From the NCBI GenBank assembly GCA_963806015.1, contig CAWDWM010000012.1, positions 367,702 through 431,701 of the forward strand: a stretch of 64,000 nt of DNA. Reading direction: 5' to 3'. The translations under genes were made by a program, and so were the position numbers. This stretch comes from JAOPZW01 sp963806015 (GTDB taxonomy: Bacteria; Actinomycetota; Thermoleophilia; Solirubrobacterales; Solirubrobacteraceae). Positions 27,108 to 39,215 of the stretch are shown here, in pieces (position 1 is the stretch's first letter; each line of letters starts with the position of its first letter). The notes under the pieces are model-generated. The model was not told the origin of the DNA, ran no database searches, and was given only the letters and a program-made list of their open reading frames with translations.

Positions 27108-27198
27108 GGAGCGGCCCGGGGCCGGTGCCCCGACCGGCCTTCAAAGCCGGGGGGGCCGTGCGATCACGGCTGGAAGGTTCGACTCCTTCGCCGCTCCG
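27108..27198 (+). tRNA. selC: tRNA-Sec (anticodon TCA)
   Basis: Every element of a bacterial selenocysteine tRNA can be folded. There is an 8-bp acceptor stem (GGAGCGGC with GCCGCTCC), a 6-bp D stem CGGGGC/GCCCCG with a CGGT loop, a 5-bp anticodon stem CCGGC/GCCGG with anticodon TCA at 27141-27143, a long variable arm GCCGTG-CGAT-CACGGC, and a 5-bp T stem GAAGG/CCTTC with TTCGACT loop. The discriminator base is G; CCA is not encoded. The 8 plus 5 acceptor/T geometry and long D stem identify it as tRNA-Sec rather than a suppressor. It lies 22 bp before the second LuxR gene. Confidence 0.98.
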
Positions 27199-27220
27199 TC
27201 GTGGCGGTACTCTCGGGGCT

Positions 27221-30076
<2,856 letters not shown>

Positions 30077-30130
30077 GCGGACAACCGCGCGACTGGGGCT
30101 CCCGCGTCCGCGGGTACACCATCGCCGCGG

Positions 30131-33100
30131 ATGCCCCGCTCCACGCCCGCCCTACTCCGTCAGCTGCGCACGAAGGACCACCTCGGCATGGGCGAGGCCG
30201 CCCGCTCGAAGGCCTCGCGGGAGCTCGAGCCGCGCACGCGCACGGCCGACCGGGTGGCGAAGTCGATCTGCCCGTATTGCGCGGTGGGCTGCGGCCAGCG
30301 CGTCTACGTCAAGGACGAGAAGGTCATCCAGATCGAAGGCGACCCCGACTCGCCGATCTCGCGCGGGCGCCTGTGCCCCAAGGGCTCGGCCTCGCGTCAG
30401 CTCCACGAGCACCCGGCGCGCGAGTACAAGGTCAAGTACCGCCGGCCGCACGGCACCGAGTGGGAGGCGCTCGAGCTCGACACGGCGATGGACATGATCG
30501 CCGACCGCCTGATCGCCGCCCGCGACGCGGGCTGGCAGGACGTCGACGAGGACGGCCATCGCCTCAACCGGACGCTCGGCTTCTCGCATCTGGGCGGCGC
30601 GACGCTCGACAACGAGGAGAACTACCTGATCAAGAAGTTCTTCTCGGCCATGGGCGCCCTGCAGATCGAGAACCAGGCGCGCATATGACACTCGAGCACG
30701 GTCCCCGGTCTGGGGACCTCGTTCGGTCGCGGCGGCGCGACCACCTTCCAGCAGGACCTCGCCAACAGCGACTGCATCCTGATCATGGGCTCCAACATGG
30801 CCGAGAACCACCCGGTCGGCTTTCAGTGGGTGGTGGAGGCCAAGAAGCGAGGCGCCAAGATCATCCACGTCGATCCGCGCTTCACGCGCACCAGTGCGCT
30901 GGCCGACCGGTTCGTCGCGCTGCGCGCGGGCAGCGACATCGCCTTCCTCGGCGGGATCGTGCGTTACATCCTGGAGGAGGATCGCGCGTTCACGGAATAC
31001 GTCGTGCGCTACACCAACGCCGCGACCATCGTGTCGGAGGACTTCCGCGACACCGAGGACCTCGACGGGGTGTTCTCCGGCTGGGATCCGGAGACGCGCA
31101 CCTACGATCCCGAGTCCTGGCAGTACGAGGATCTGGAGGTGGCGGCGGCGTCGGGCCAGCGTGAGCTCGGCGCGCCCACGGGCCAGGCCGCCCACGGCGC
31201 GCACGGTGGCGCGCTGGAGCAGGGCGAGCCGCCGCACCAGGACGAGCGCCTGCAGCACCCGCGCTGCGTCTACCAGCTGCTGCGCAAGCACTTCGCGCGC
31301 TACACCCCCGAGCTGGTGGAGGAGACCTGCGGGGTCTCGCAGGCGGACTTCCTGGCCGTGTGCGAGGCGCTGTGCGAGAACTCCGGCCGCGAGCGCACGA
31401 GCGCCCTCTGCTACGCCGTCGGCTGGACCCAGCACACGGTCGGCGTGCAGTACATCCGCACGGCGTCGATCATCCAGCTGCTGCTGGGCAACATCGGGCG
31501 CCCCGGCGGCGGCATCCTCGCCCTGCGCGGGCACGCGTCGATCCAGGGGTCGACCGACATCCCGACGCTCTACGACATCCTGCCGGGCTACCTGCCGATG
31601 CCCGCCGCCGAGGCGCACGCGACGCTTCAGGATTACATCGAGCAGAGCTCTCCACCGGCCGGTTACTGGGCCAACATGGGCGCCTACACCGTCTCGCTGC
31701 TGAAGGCATGGTGGGGCGACGCGGCCACCGCCGGCAACGACTTCTGCTTCGGGCACCTGCCGCGCCTGACCGGCGACCACTCCTGGTACTCGACGCTCGC
31801 GGGCATGGTCGACGGGACGGTCAAGGGCCTGTTCGTCATGGGCGAGAACCCGACGGTGGGGGCGGCCAACGGTCCCTACCACCGGGCGGCCCTGCGCGGC
31901 CTCGACTGGCTCGTGGTGCGCGACCTCGTGGAGATCGAGACGGCCGCCTTCTGGCACGACGCGCCGGAGATCGAGAGCGGCGAGGTCGCCACGGCGGACA
32001 TCGGGACCGAGGTCTTCCTGCTGCCCGGGGCCTCGCACGTCGAGAAGAAGGGCACCTTCACCAACACCCAGCGGCTGCTGCAGTGGCGCGAGCAGGCCGT
32101 GGAGCCGCGCGGCGACTGCCGCTCGGAGCTGTGGTTCATGTACCACCTCGGCCGCCGGGTGCGCGAGAAGCTCGCCGGCTCCAGCGCGCAGCGCGACCGC
32201 GCCGTCCTCGAACTCACGTGGGACTACCCGACCGAGGGCGCCTATGACGATCCCGACGCCGAGGCGGTCCTGCGCGAGATCGGTGGCGTCGACCTGAAGT
32301 CGGGCAAGGAGGTGCCCGACTACCTGCCGCTGAAGGACGACGGCTCGACTGCGTGCGGGTGCTGGATCTACGCCGGCTGCTACGCCGGCGGGGTCAATCA
32401 GGTCGCGCGACGCAAGCCCGGCCGCGAGCAGTCGTGGGTGGCGCCGGAGTGGGGCTGGGCGTGGCCGATGAACCGCCGCATCCTCTACAACCGCGCGTCC
32501 GCGGACCCGGAGGGCAAGCCGTGGTCCGAGCGCAAGCGCTACCTCTGGTGGGATCCCGAGCAGGGCAAATGGGCGGGCGAGGACATCCCGGACTTCAAGG
32601 CCGACATGGCGCCCGGCTACGAGCCGCCCGAGGGCGCCCGGGGCCCCGATGCGCTGCGCGGCGACGAGCCGTTCACCATGCAGGCCGACGGCAAGGCGTG
32701 GCTCTACGCGCCCGCCGGCCTGGTCGACGGCCCGCTGCCCACGCACTACGAGCCCCACGAGTCGCCGGTCGCCAACCCGCTCTATGCCGCGCAGCATTCC
32801 AACCCGGTGCGCCAGCAGATCCGCCGCCCCGAGAACCCGTACAACCCCACCCACGGCGAGCCCGGGGCCGACGTGTTCCCGTACGTGGCGACCACCTACC
32901 GGCTCACCGAGCACCACACCGCGGGCGGGATGTCGCGCTGGCTGCCCCACCTCGCCGAGCTGCAGCCCGAGATGTTCTGCGAGGTCTCGCCGGCGCTCGC
33001 GCGCGAGCGCGGCCTCGAGCATGGCGGCTGGATGACGGTGGTGACGATGCGCACGGCCATCGAGGCGCGCGTCATGGTCACCGAGCGGATGACGCCACTG

Positions 33101-33337
33101 ACCGTTGGCGGCCACCAGGTCCACCAGGTCGGCCTGCCCTACCACTGGGGCTCGCGCGGCGTCGTGACCGGCGACTCGGCGAACGACCTTCTCGGGCTCG
33201 CGCTCGATCCCAACGTCCACATCGGCGAGTACAAGGCGCAGACGTGCGACGTGCGCCCCGGGCGCCGGCCACGCGGGCCGGGCCTGGTCGAGTTCGTCGA
33301 CGACTATCGCCGGCGCGCCGCCGGGGAGGGCACATGA
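30131..33337 (+). CDS. fdhA: Formate dehydrogenase catalytic subunit, selenoprotein (UGA at codon 186)
   Basis: Read through the in-frame TGA at 30686-30688, this is a 1068-aa molybdopterin enzyme. The N-terminal Fe4S4 motif is CPYCAVGC (Cys47, 50, 54) with a fourth Cys in GRLCPKG. ARI-Sec-HSSTVPGLGTSFGRG matches the active site of FdnG-type enzymes, where Sec binds Mo/W and the next His takes part in catalysis; GSNMAENHPVGFQW follows. The C-terminal molybdopterin dinucleotide domain ends near DLLGLALDPNVHIGEYKAQ. Unlike E. coli FdnG there is no twin-arginine signal peptide, suggesting the catalytic side faces the cytoplasm. fdhB follows with an ATGA overlap. Without Sec decoding the protein would stop at residue 185. 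Confidence 0.96.
30686..30725 (+). promoter_or_regulatory. SECIS element directing selenocysteine at the fdhA UGA
   Basis: Four bases after the TGA a stem begins: a lower helix (30693-30697 with 30721-30725), a small internal loop, then a perfect 7-bp upper stem GGTCCCC/GGGGACC with apical loop GGTCT (30707-30711). The GGUCU apical loop is the one recognised by SelB in E. coli fdhF/fdnG, and the distance from UGA to loop is as expected for bacteria. Confidence 0.95.
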
Positions 33338-34095
33338 CCGAGCGCGTCGGCTTCTTCACGGACACGTCGGTGTGCATCGGCTGCAAGGCGTGTGAGGTGG
33401 CCTGCAAGGAGTGGAACGACGTGCCCGAGGACGGGCTGGACTTCACCGGGCACTCCTACGACAACACCGGCGCGCTGGGCGCCGGTACCTGGCGCCACGT
33501 CGCCTTCGTCGAGCAGGACCGCGACGGCGCTCTGCGCTGGCTCATGTCCTCCGACGTGTGCAAGCACTGCACGTCGGCGGCCTGCCTGGAGGTGTGCCCG
33601 ACCGGCGCGCTCTTCCGCACCGAGTTCGGCACCGCCGTCGTGCAGCAGGACATCTGCAACGGCTGCGGGTACTGCGTGCCCGCCTGCCCCTACGGCGTGA
33701 TCGACCGGCGCGAGGAGGACGGGCGCGCCCACAAGTGCACCCTCTGCTACGACCGCCTGAAGGACGACATGACCCCGGCGTGTGCCAAGGCGTGCCCGAC
33801 GGAGTCGATCCAGTTCGGGCCGCTGGAGGAGATGCGCGAGCGCGCCTTCGAGCGCCTGGAGGTGCTGCAGGTCGCCGGCGAATCGAGCGCGCGGCTGTAC
33901 GGCGAGGACCCCGGCGACGGCGTCGGCGGGCAGGGGTCGATCTTCCTGCTGCTCGACGAGCCCGAGGTCTACGGGCTGCCGCCCGATCCGGTGTCGGCGA
34001 CGCGCGACCTCGGTTCGATGTGGCGCGCCGCGGCGGGCGCGGGCGCGGCGCTGCTGGCGGGGATCGCGCTGGCGAGCGTGGGCGGACGGCGATGA
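33334..34095 (+). CDS. fdhB: Formate dehydrogenase iron-sulfur subunit
   Basis: The 253-aa electron-transfer subunit has four cysteine clusters for [4Fe-4S]: CIGCKACEVAC near residue 14, CKHCTSAACLEVCP near 75, CNGCGYCVPACP near 110, and CTLCYDRLKDDMTPACAKACP near 135. A C-terminal hydrophobic stretch (AAAGAGAALLAGIALASVGG) is a single membrane anchor, as in FdnH. It starts inside the fdhA stop (ATGA), and its own stop overlaps the next start in the same way, so A:B:C are made together. Confidence 0.95.
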   Translation: MTERVGFFTDTSVCIGCKACEVACKEWNDVPEDGLDFTGHSYDNTGALGAGTWRHVAFVEQDRDGALRWLMSSDVCKHCTSAACLEVCPTGALFRTEFGTAVVQQDICNGCGYCVPACPYGVIDRREEDGRAHKCTLCYDRLKDDMTPACAKACPTESIQFGPLEEMRERAFERLEVLQVAGESSARLYGEDPGDGVGGQGSIFLLLDEPEVYGLPPDPVSATRDLGSMWRAAAGAGAALLAGIALASVGGRR

Positions 34096-34955
34096 CCGAC
34101 TCCTACTACGGCCGGCCGATCCTCAAGGCGCCGGTGTGGACGTGGGAGATCCCCGCCTACTTCTTCTTCGGCGGCATGGCGGGCGCTGCCGCGCCCTTCG
34201 CGCTGCTGAGCGAGCTGCGCGGAGACGAGGCGCTCGCGCGGCGTGCGTGGCTCGTGGCGCTGGCCGGCGTCGTGGCGAGCCCGCCGCTGCTGATCTCCGA
34301 TCTCGGGCGCCCGGAGCGCGCCCACCACATGCTGCGCGTGCTCAAGCCGACCTCACCGATGAGCGTCGGCTCGTGGATCCTCGGCGCCAGCAGCGCGGCG
34401 ATCGGGCTGGCCACGGCGCGCAGCCTGTTGGGCTGGTTCCCGCGCCTGGGGCGCGCGGCGGGCGCCACCGCCGTGCTCGGCCCCGCGCTGTCGACCTACA
34501 CCGCCGTGCTCGTGGCCGACACCGCGATCCCCGCGTGGCACGAGGCGCGCCGCGAGCTGCCGTTCGTCTTCGCGGCCGGGGCGGCGACGAGCGCGGGGTC
34601 GGCGGTCGCGCTCCTTGGCGGAGGCGCGCCCGCGCGGCGCCTGGCGCTGGCCGGCGCGGCGGGCGAGCTGGCGGCGACGACCACGATGGAGCGCCGCCTC
34701 GGCGACCTCGGCGAGCCCTACCGCCAGGGCGAAGCAGGCCGCTTCGCCCGCGCGTCCAAGGCCCTGACCGCAGCGGGCGGCGCCGTGATGGCGGCCTTCG
34801 GGCGCCGCCGAGCGGGGGCGGCCGCGGGCGGCGCGCTGATGCTCGCCGGCGCGATGGCGACGCGCTGGTCGGTGTACAGGGCGGGCTTCCAGAGCGCGGC
34901 TGACCCGAAGTACGTCGTCGGTCCGCAGCGGGCGCGGGTCGCAGCGCGGCGCTGA
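34092..34955 (+). CDS. NrfD/PsrC-type membrane subunit of formate dehydrogenase
   Basis: The 287-aa protein has several membrane segments and starts MTDSYYGRPILKAPVWTWEIPAYFFFGGMAG, the NrfD-family opening. SDLGRPERAHHMLRV is the conserved loop after helix 2. NrfD-type subunits pass electrons to menaquinone without heme, in place of the cytochrome b subunit FdnI. It is shorter than PsrC, with a degenerate Ala-rich C-terminus. The fdhA-B-NrfD set is probably a menaquinone-reducing formate dehydrogenase. Confidence 0.9.
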   Translation: MTDSYYGRPILKAPVWTWEIPAYFFFGGMAGAAAPFALLSELRGDEALARRAWLVALAGVVASPPLLISDLGRPERAHHMLRVLKPTSPMSVGSWILGASSAAIGLATARSLLGWFPRLGRAAGATAVLGPALSTYTAVLVADTAIPAWHEARRELPFVFAAGAATSAGSAVALLGGGAPARRLALAGAAGELAATTTMERRLGDLGEPYRQGEAGRFARASKALTAAGGAVMAAFGRRRAGAAAGGALMLAGAMATRWSVYRAGFQSAADPKYVVGPQRARVAARR

Positions 34956-35097
34956 GGGCGTCCGCGCGGCGGTTGCGTGCTCTGCGGCGCAGGCTCCCCC
35001 GCACGGCGAGTCTCGGCCGCCCCGCGCGCGGAATCCCGTCGCAGTGCGCGCGCCGTTCGCAAACACCTTCCCGCTCTCCAGCGGCCATGACTCTCTG

Positions 35098-35148
35098 CCC
35101 TCGGTGATGCAGTAAGCGCCGCGGAGCGCAAGACGCCGCGCGGACGAC
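35098..35148 (-). repeat. Dispersed intergenic repeat (copy D, degenerate)
   Basis: In the leftward direction this reads GTCGTCCGC, a GCGC-rich middle with GCGCTCCGCGGCGC, and ACTGCATCACCGAGGG, following the order of copies B and C with more changes. It lies in the 227-bp gap between the NrfD-like gene and selA; nothing else but the selA promoter box is evident there. Confidence 0.4.
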
Positions 35149-35169
35149 GACGCGGATCGCAGCGGGTCG

Positions 35170-35182
35170 TAGCATCCGAGCC
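35170..35182 (+). promoter_or_regulatory. Putative -10 element and leaderless start of selA
   Basis: TAGCAT at 35170-35175 ends 7 nt before the selA ATG, and there is no Shine-Dalgarno sequence. The heptamer TAGCATC is shared with selD and selC. Confidence 0.45.
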
Positions 35183-36469
35183 ATGCCCGAGCCCCCGCCG
35201 CCCCGCGTGCGTGAGCGCCTCCGCGACCTGCCCTCCGTCGACCGGCTGGCGACGTCGGTGGCGCGGGCCGAGTTGGCGCAGCGGCGGGCGGAGGTCCTCG
35301 CCGGGGACACCGCCGACGTCGACCTCGTCGCGCGGGCGCGCGAGAGGCTCAAGCCGTCGCTGCGGCGCGTCCTCAACGCCACCGGCGTGGTCGTGCACAC
35401 CAACCTGGGGCGCGCGCCGCTGGCCGCGAGTGCCCGCGCCGCCGTGGCTGCGACGGCCGAGGGCTATTCGAATCTCGAGCTCGATCTGGCCACCGGCGAG
35501 CGCGGCTCGCGCCACGCGCACGTCGAGGCGCTGCTGCGCGAGGTCACCGGGGCCGAGGCGGGGCTGGCGGTCAACAACGGCGCGGCCGCCGTGCTGCTGG
35601 CCGCTGCGGCGCTGGCCGGGCCGGGTCGCGAGGTGGTCGTCTCGCGCGGGCAGCTGATCGAGATCGGCGGGGGCTTTCGCATCCCCGAGGTCGTCGCGCA
35701 GGCCGGGGCGCGCCTGGTCGAGGTCGGCACCACCAACCGCACGCGGCTGGGCGACTACGCCGCGGCGCTGGGCGAGCACACCGGCGCCATCCTGCGCGCG
35801 CACCCGTCGAACTTCCGCACGCTGGGCTTCACCGAGGAGGTCGAGATCGAGGCGCTGTGCGGGCTGGGGATGCCCGTCGTCGACGACGTCGGCTCGGGCG
35901 TGCTGGCCGACGACGTCGAGCTCCTCGCCGAGGAGCCCGCGGTGCGCCGCTCGGTGCGCGCCGGCGCCGCGGTCGTCTGCTTCAGCGCCGACAAGCTGCT
36001 GGGCGGCCCCCAGGGAGGCCTGATGGTCGGCACGCACGCGGCGATCGAGGCGTGCCGGCGCCATCCGCTCGCGCGCGCCGTGCGCATCGACAAGCTCTCG
36101 CTCGCGGCGCTGGAGGCGACCCTCGCGCTGTACCGCGACCCCGACCTCGCGCGCGCCGAGCTGCCCGTGCTGGCCATGCTCGAGGCGGGCGCCGAGGCGC
36201 TCGAGGCCCGCGCCCGGCGACTGGCCGAGGGCTGCGGCGGCGAGGTCGTCGCGGCGACGGCGAAGGTCGGCGGCGGGGCGCTGCCGCTGCTCGAGTTGCC
36301 GGGCCCGGCGGTGGCGATCGAGGTGGGGCTGGCGTCCGCGCTGCGCGCCGGCGACCCGCCGCTGGTGGGGCGGATCGCCGACGGGCGGCTGCTGCTCGAC
36401 GTCCGCACGCTCACCGACGAGGAGGCCGAGCAGGCCGCCGCCGCCGTACGCGCCGCGCGCGAGGCATGA
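35183..36469 (+). CDS. selA: L-seryl-tRNA(Sec) selenium transferase
   Basis: The 428-aa PLP enzyme converts Ser-tRNA(Sec) to Sec-tRNA(Sec) with selenophosphate. Motifs: LPSVDRLA at the start, RRVLNATGVVVHTNLGRAPL near 65, AVNNGAAAVLLA near 130, TTNRTRLGDY, VVDDVGSG, and the cofactor lysine in FSADKLLGGPQGG near 270. Length and order match the bacterial decameric SelA. Its stop overlaps the selB start (ATGA). Confidence 0.97.
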   Translation: MPEPPPPRVRERLRDLPSVDRLATSVARAELAQRRAEVLAGDTADVDLVARARERLKPSLRRVLNATGVVVHTNLGRAPLAASARAAVAATAEGYSNLELDLATGERGSRHAHVEALLREVTGAEAGLAVNNGAAAVLLAAAALAGPGREVVVSRGQLIEIGGGFRIPEVVAQAGARLVEVGTTNRTRLGDYAAALGEHTGAILRAHPSNFRTLGFTEEVEIEALCGLGMPVVDDVGSGVLADDVELLAEEPAVRRSVRAGAAVVCFSADKLLGGPQGGLMVGTHAAIEACRRHPLARAVRIDKLSLAALEATLALYRDPDLARAELPVLAMLEAGAEALEARARRLAEGCGGEVVAATAKVGGGALPLLELPGPAVAIEVGLASALRAGDPPLVGRIADGRLLLDVRTLTDEEAEQAAAAVRAAREA

Positions 36470-37938
36470 CGCCCCTCACCCTCGGCACCGCCGGCCACAT
36501 CGACCACGGCAAGACAGCCCTCGTTGCCGCGCTGACCGGCGTGGACACCGACCGCCTGCCCGCCGAGAAGGCGCGCGGGATCTCGATCGAGCTCGGCTAC
36601 GCACCGCTCGTCCTGCCTTCGGGGCGCCGGCTGTCGGTCGTCGACGTGCCGGGCCACGAGCGCTTCGTGCGCACGATGGTCGCCGGTGCCACGGGCATCG
36701 ACCTGTACCTGATGGTCGTGGCCGCCGACGACGGCGTTATGCCCCAGACCCTCGAGCACGCCGAGGTGCTCGCCGCGCTCGGCGTGCGCGACGGCGTCGT
36801 CGCCGTGACCAAGGCCGACCTCGCCGACCCGGCGCGCGCGCAGGGCGAGGCGGCCGAGCTGCTCCCGCAGGCAGTGGTCGTGCCGTGCTCGGCGCGCACC
36901 GGCGCCGGCGTCGAGCAGGTGCGCGCCGCCCTCGACGAGGTCGCCGCCCGCCTCCCCGGGCGCGGCGATGGCGCCGGCGAGCCGCTGCTGCACATCGACC
37001 GCGCCTTCACCATCAGGGGCGCCGGCACGGTGGTGACCGGCACGCTGTGGTCGGGCGCGGTGGCGCCCGGCGACCGGCTGGAGCTGCTGCCGGCGGGCAC
37101 GCCGGTGCGGGTGCGTTCGGTCCAGGTCCACGACCAGCCCGTCGAGCGCGCGGGCGCCGGGCAGCGCGTGGCGCTCAACCTGGCCGGGATCGACCTGCGC
37201 GAGGTCGCGCGCGGCGATGTCGTCGCCGCTCCCGGGGCCGTGGCGCCCTCACTGGTGCTCGACTGCGAGCTCGCGCTGAGCGACGCACGCCACGGGATGC
37301 GCGCGCACGTGCACCACGGCACGCGCGAGACGCCCGCGCGCCTGGCCGACCTCGGCGACGGGCTCTGGCAGGCGCGCCTGGAGCAGCCGTTGCTCGCCCG
37401 CGCCGGAGATCGCGTCGTCGTGCGCTCGATCGCGCCGCCCGACACCCTGGGCGGCGGCGTCGTCCTGGATCCCGCGGCGCGCCGCCACGGCCGCCAGGCC
37501 GACGCGCTCGCTCGCCTGCAGCGCCTCCGTCGCGGCGAGCCGGAACCCGAGCCCGCGCCGCAGCCGGAGCCCGCGCCGGAACCCGAGGCGCCGCCGGCGC
37601 TGCCGGACTCCGCGCTCGCGCTCGAGGAGCGCCTGCGCGCCGCCGGCCACGAGCCGCCCAACGCCGCCGACCTCGATCCCGACGACCTCGCCGCCCTGCG
37701 CGCCGCCGGGCGCGCGGTGCGCGTCGGCCGCGCGATGTACGCGCACCCCGACGCGCTGGCCGCGGTGCGCGGCCGGATCGAGGCGATCATCGCGGCCGAC
37801 GGCGCCATCACGCTGGCGCGCCTGCGCGACGAGCTGCAGACGTCGCGCAAGTTCGCCCAGGCCCACCTGGAGCACCTCGACGCCGAGCGCGTGACGAAGC
37901 GGTTGCCCGACGACTCGCGCGTCCTGCGCCGCCGCTAG
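36466..37938 (+). CDS. selB: Selenocysteine-specific elongation factor, short form
   Basis: The 490-aa GTPase delivers Sec-tRNA(Sec) to UGA codons with a SECIS. G1 is GHIDHGKT at residues 10-17, G3 DVPGHER near 62, and G4 TKAD. Domains II and III follow to about residue 345. After a Pro/Glu linker (PEPEPAPQPEPAPEPEAPP) only about 110 residues remain, ending in a winged-helix block (ITLARLRDELQTSRKFAQAHLEHLDAERVTKRLPDDSR). E. coli SelB has 614 aa and four winged helices; this one seems to keep only the last one or two, the part that contacts SECIS RNA. Confidence 0.96.
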   Translation: MTPLTLGTAGHIDHGKTALVAALTGVDTDRLPAEKARGISIELGYAPLVLPSGRRLSVVDVPGHERFVRTMVAGATGIDLYLMVVAADDGVMPQTLEHAEVLAALGVRDGVVAVTKADLADPARAQGEAAELLPQAVVVPCSARTGAGVEQVRAALDEVAARLPGRGDGAGEPLLHIDRAFTIRGAGTVVTGTLWSGAVAPGDRLELLPAGTPVRVRSVQVHDQPVERAGAGQRVALNLAGIDLREVARGDVVAAPGAVAPSLVLDCELALSDARHGMRAHVHHGTRETPARLADLGDGLWQARLEQPLLARAGDRVVVRSIAPPDTLGGGVVLDPAARRHGRQADALARLQRLRRGEPEPEPAPQPEPAPEPEAPPALPDSALALEERLRAAGHEPPNAADLDPDDLAALRAAGRAVRVGRAMYAHPDALAAVRGRIEAIIAADGAITLARLRDELQTSRKFAQAHLEHLDAERVTKRLPDDSRVLRRR

Positions 37939-37946
37939 CGCCCCCC

Positions 37947-38315
37947 CTAACGCCGGTCCCAGCGCTCGCGCATGCTGCGCCCCCACCGCTTGGCGCGGCG
38001 CACCGTCTTGGCGTGGTCGACGCGCTGACGCATGCCGCCGCCCGGCGGCGGCAGCTCCTCGGCCTCGGCGGCGGAGATCGTGAGCGTGACCCAGCGCTCG
38101 GCGATGCGGGCGACCTCGGGCGCGTCGACGAAGCGCTTGCCGTTCTTGGTGTCGATGACGATGCCGTCGAAGATGTGCTCGCGCCCGGTCTCCTGCGCGC
38201 GGCGCACGGTCCCCACCTGCACGCCATCGGCCGACCGCACGGGCGTCCCGCGCGGCAGCACCTTGTAGGAGATGGCGTGGCCGTCGTCGTCTGTCACGGT
38301 CCGCCAGGATGCCAT
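37947..38315 (-). CDS. Small PRC-barrel-like protein
   Basis: The 122-aa protein begins MASWRTVTDDDGHAISYKVLPRGTPVRSADGVQVGTV, where strands like GTPVRSADGVQVGTVRRA resemble a PRC-barrel; FDGIVIDTKNGKRFVDAPEVARI follows, and a basic tail (RRAKRWGRSMRERWDRR) could bind nucleic acid or acidic partners. No function is known. It faces selB (8-bp gap) and is divergent from an SDR gene 22 bp away. Confidence 0.65.
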   Translation of the reverse strand: MASWRTVTDDDGHAISYKVLPRGTPVRSADGVQVGTVRRAQETGREHIFDGIVIDTKNGKRFVDAPEVARIAERWVTLTISAAEAEELPPPGGGMRQRVDHAKTVRRAKRWGRSMRERWDRR

Positions 38316-38337
38316 GCCCCGGTAGCCTGGATCAACG

Positions 38338-39123
38338 ATGAACACTGTCCTGGTCACCGGAGCCACGGACGGCCTCGGCCGGGCGCTGGCCACTCGCCTC
38401 GCAGGCGAAGGCAACACCGTCCTCGCCCACGCTCGCAGCGAGGCGCGCGGCCGCGAGGCGCTCGGCGAGTTGCTCGACGGGCCCGGTGACGTGCGGCTCG
38501 TCGTCGGCGATCTGGCCTCCCTCGACGCCGTGCGCGCGCTCGCCGACCAGGTGCCCGAGCGCCTCGACGTGCTGGTCAACAACGCCGGCATCGGCTTCGC
38601 CGGCCCGCGCCTGGTCAGCGCGGATGGCTACGAGCTGCGCTTCGCGGTCAACTACCTTGCCGGCTTCCTGCTCGCCGCGCTCCTGCGCGACCGGCTGGCG
38701 GCGGCGGCGCCGGCCCGCATCGTCAACGTCGCCTCGCTCGGCCAGGAGGCGATCGACTTCGACGACGTGATGCTCGAGGACGGCTACGACGGCGCGCGCG
38801 CCTACCGCCAGAGCAAGCTCGCGCAGATCATGCACGCGTTCGACCTGGCCGAGGAGCTCGACGGCGTGGGCGTGACCGCGACGGCGCTGCATCCCGCGAC
38901 CTTCATGGCCACGAAGATGGTCACGGACGCGGGCGTGACGCCGCGCAGCACGGTCGACGAAGGGCTCGAGGCCACCTGGCGCCTGGTCGCCGACCCCGCG
39001 CTGGAAGGCGTCACGGGCAGCTTCTTCAACGGCACGAGCGAGGCCCGCGCCGACGCGCAGGCCTACGACGTCGACGCACGGCGCCGGCTGCGCGAGCTCG
39101 CAGAGCGCCTCGTCGGCTCCTAG
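38338..39123 (+). CDS. Short-chain dehydrogenase/reductase
   Basis: The 261-aa SDR has TGATDGLGRALA at residues 7-18, NNAGIG near 82, Ser in VASLGQ, and the YRQSK catalytic pair. It resembles the retinol-dehydrogenase/oxidoreductase-like branch; HPATFMATKMV is typical of that group. The substrate is unknown. TAGCCT lies 9 nt before the ATG. Confidence 0.9.
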   Translation: MNTVLVTGATDGLGRALATRLAGEGNTVLAHARSEARGREALGELLDGPGDVRLVVGDLASLDAVRALADQVPERLDVLVNNAGIGFAGPRLVSADGYELRFAVNYLAGFLLAALLRDRLAAAAPARIVNVASLGQEAIDFDDVMLEDGYDGARAYRQSKLAQIMHAFDLAEELDGVGVTATALHPATFMATKMVTDAGVTPRSTVDEGLEATWRLVADPALEGVTGSFFNGTSEARADAQAYDVDARRRLRELAERLVGS

Positions 39124-39215
39124 CAAGGTGTGACAGCCGGCCACCCAGGTGCGCTGTCGCGCCGAGCCGGTGGCCCCGATCCTTGGGTCGACCCAGCGAT
39201 CCCCGAGGAGCACGG

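Noticed and set aside
27125..27220. Upstream extension of the second LuxR gene to 27125
   Set aside because: It would be translated through the tRNA-Sec gene; the GTG at 27221 with its TACTCT box is the better start.
30785..33337. Separate 850-aa molybdopterin oxidoreductase beginning at an internal ATG
   Set aside because: It is the C-terminal part of fdhA after the Sec codon; the frame, active-site sequence and SECIS show one gene.
34956..35182. Possible second tRNA or riboswitch before selA
   Set aside because: No cloverleaf or conserved aptamer could be folded; only the degenerate repeat and the selA box are visible.
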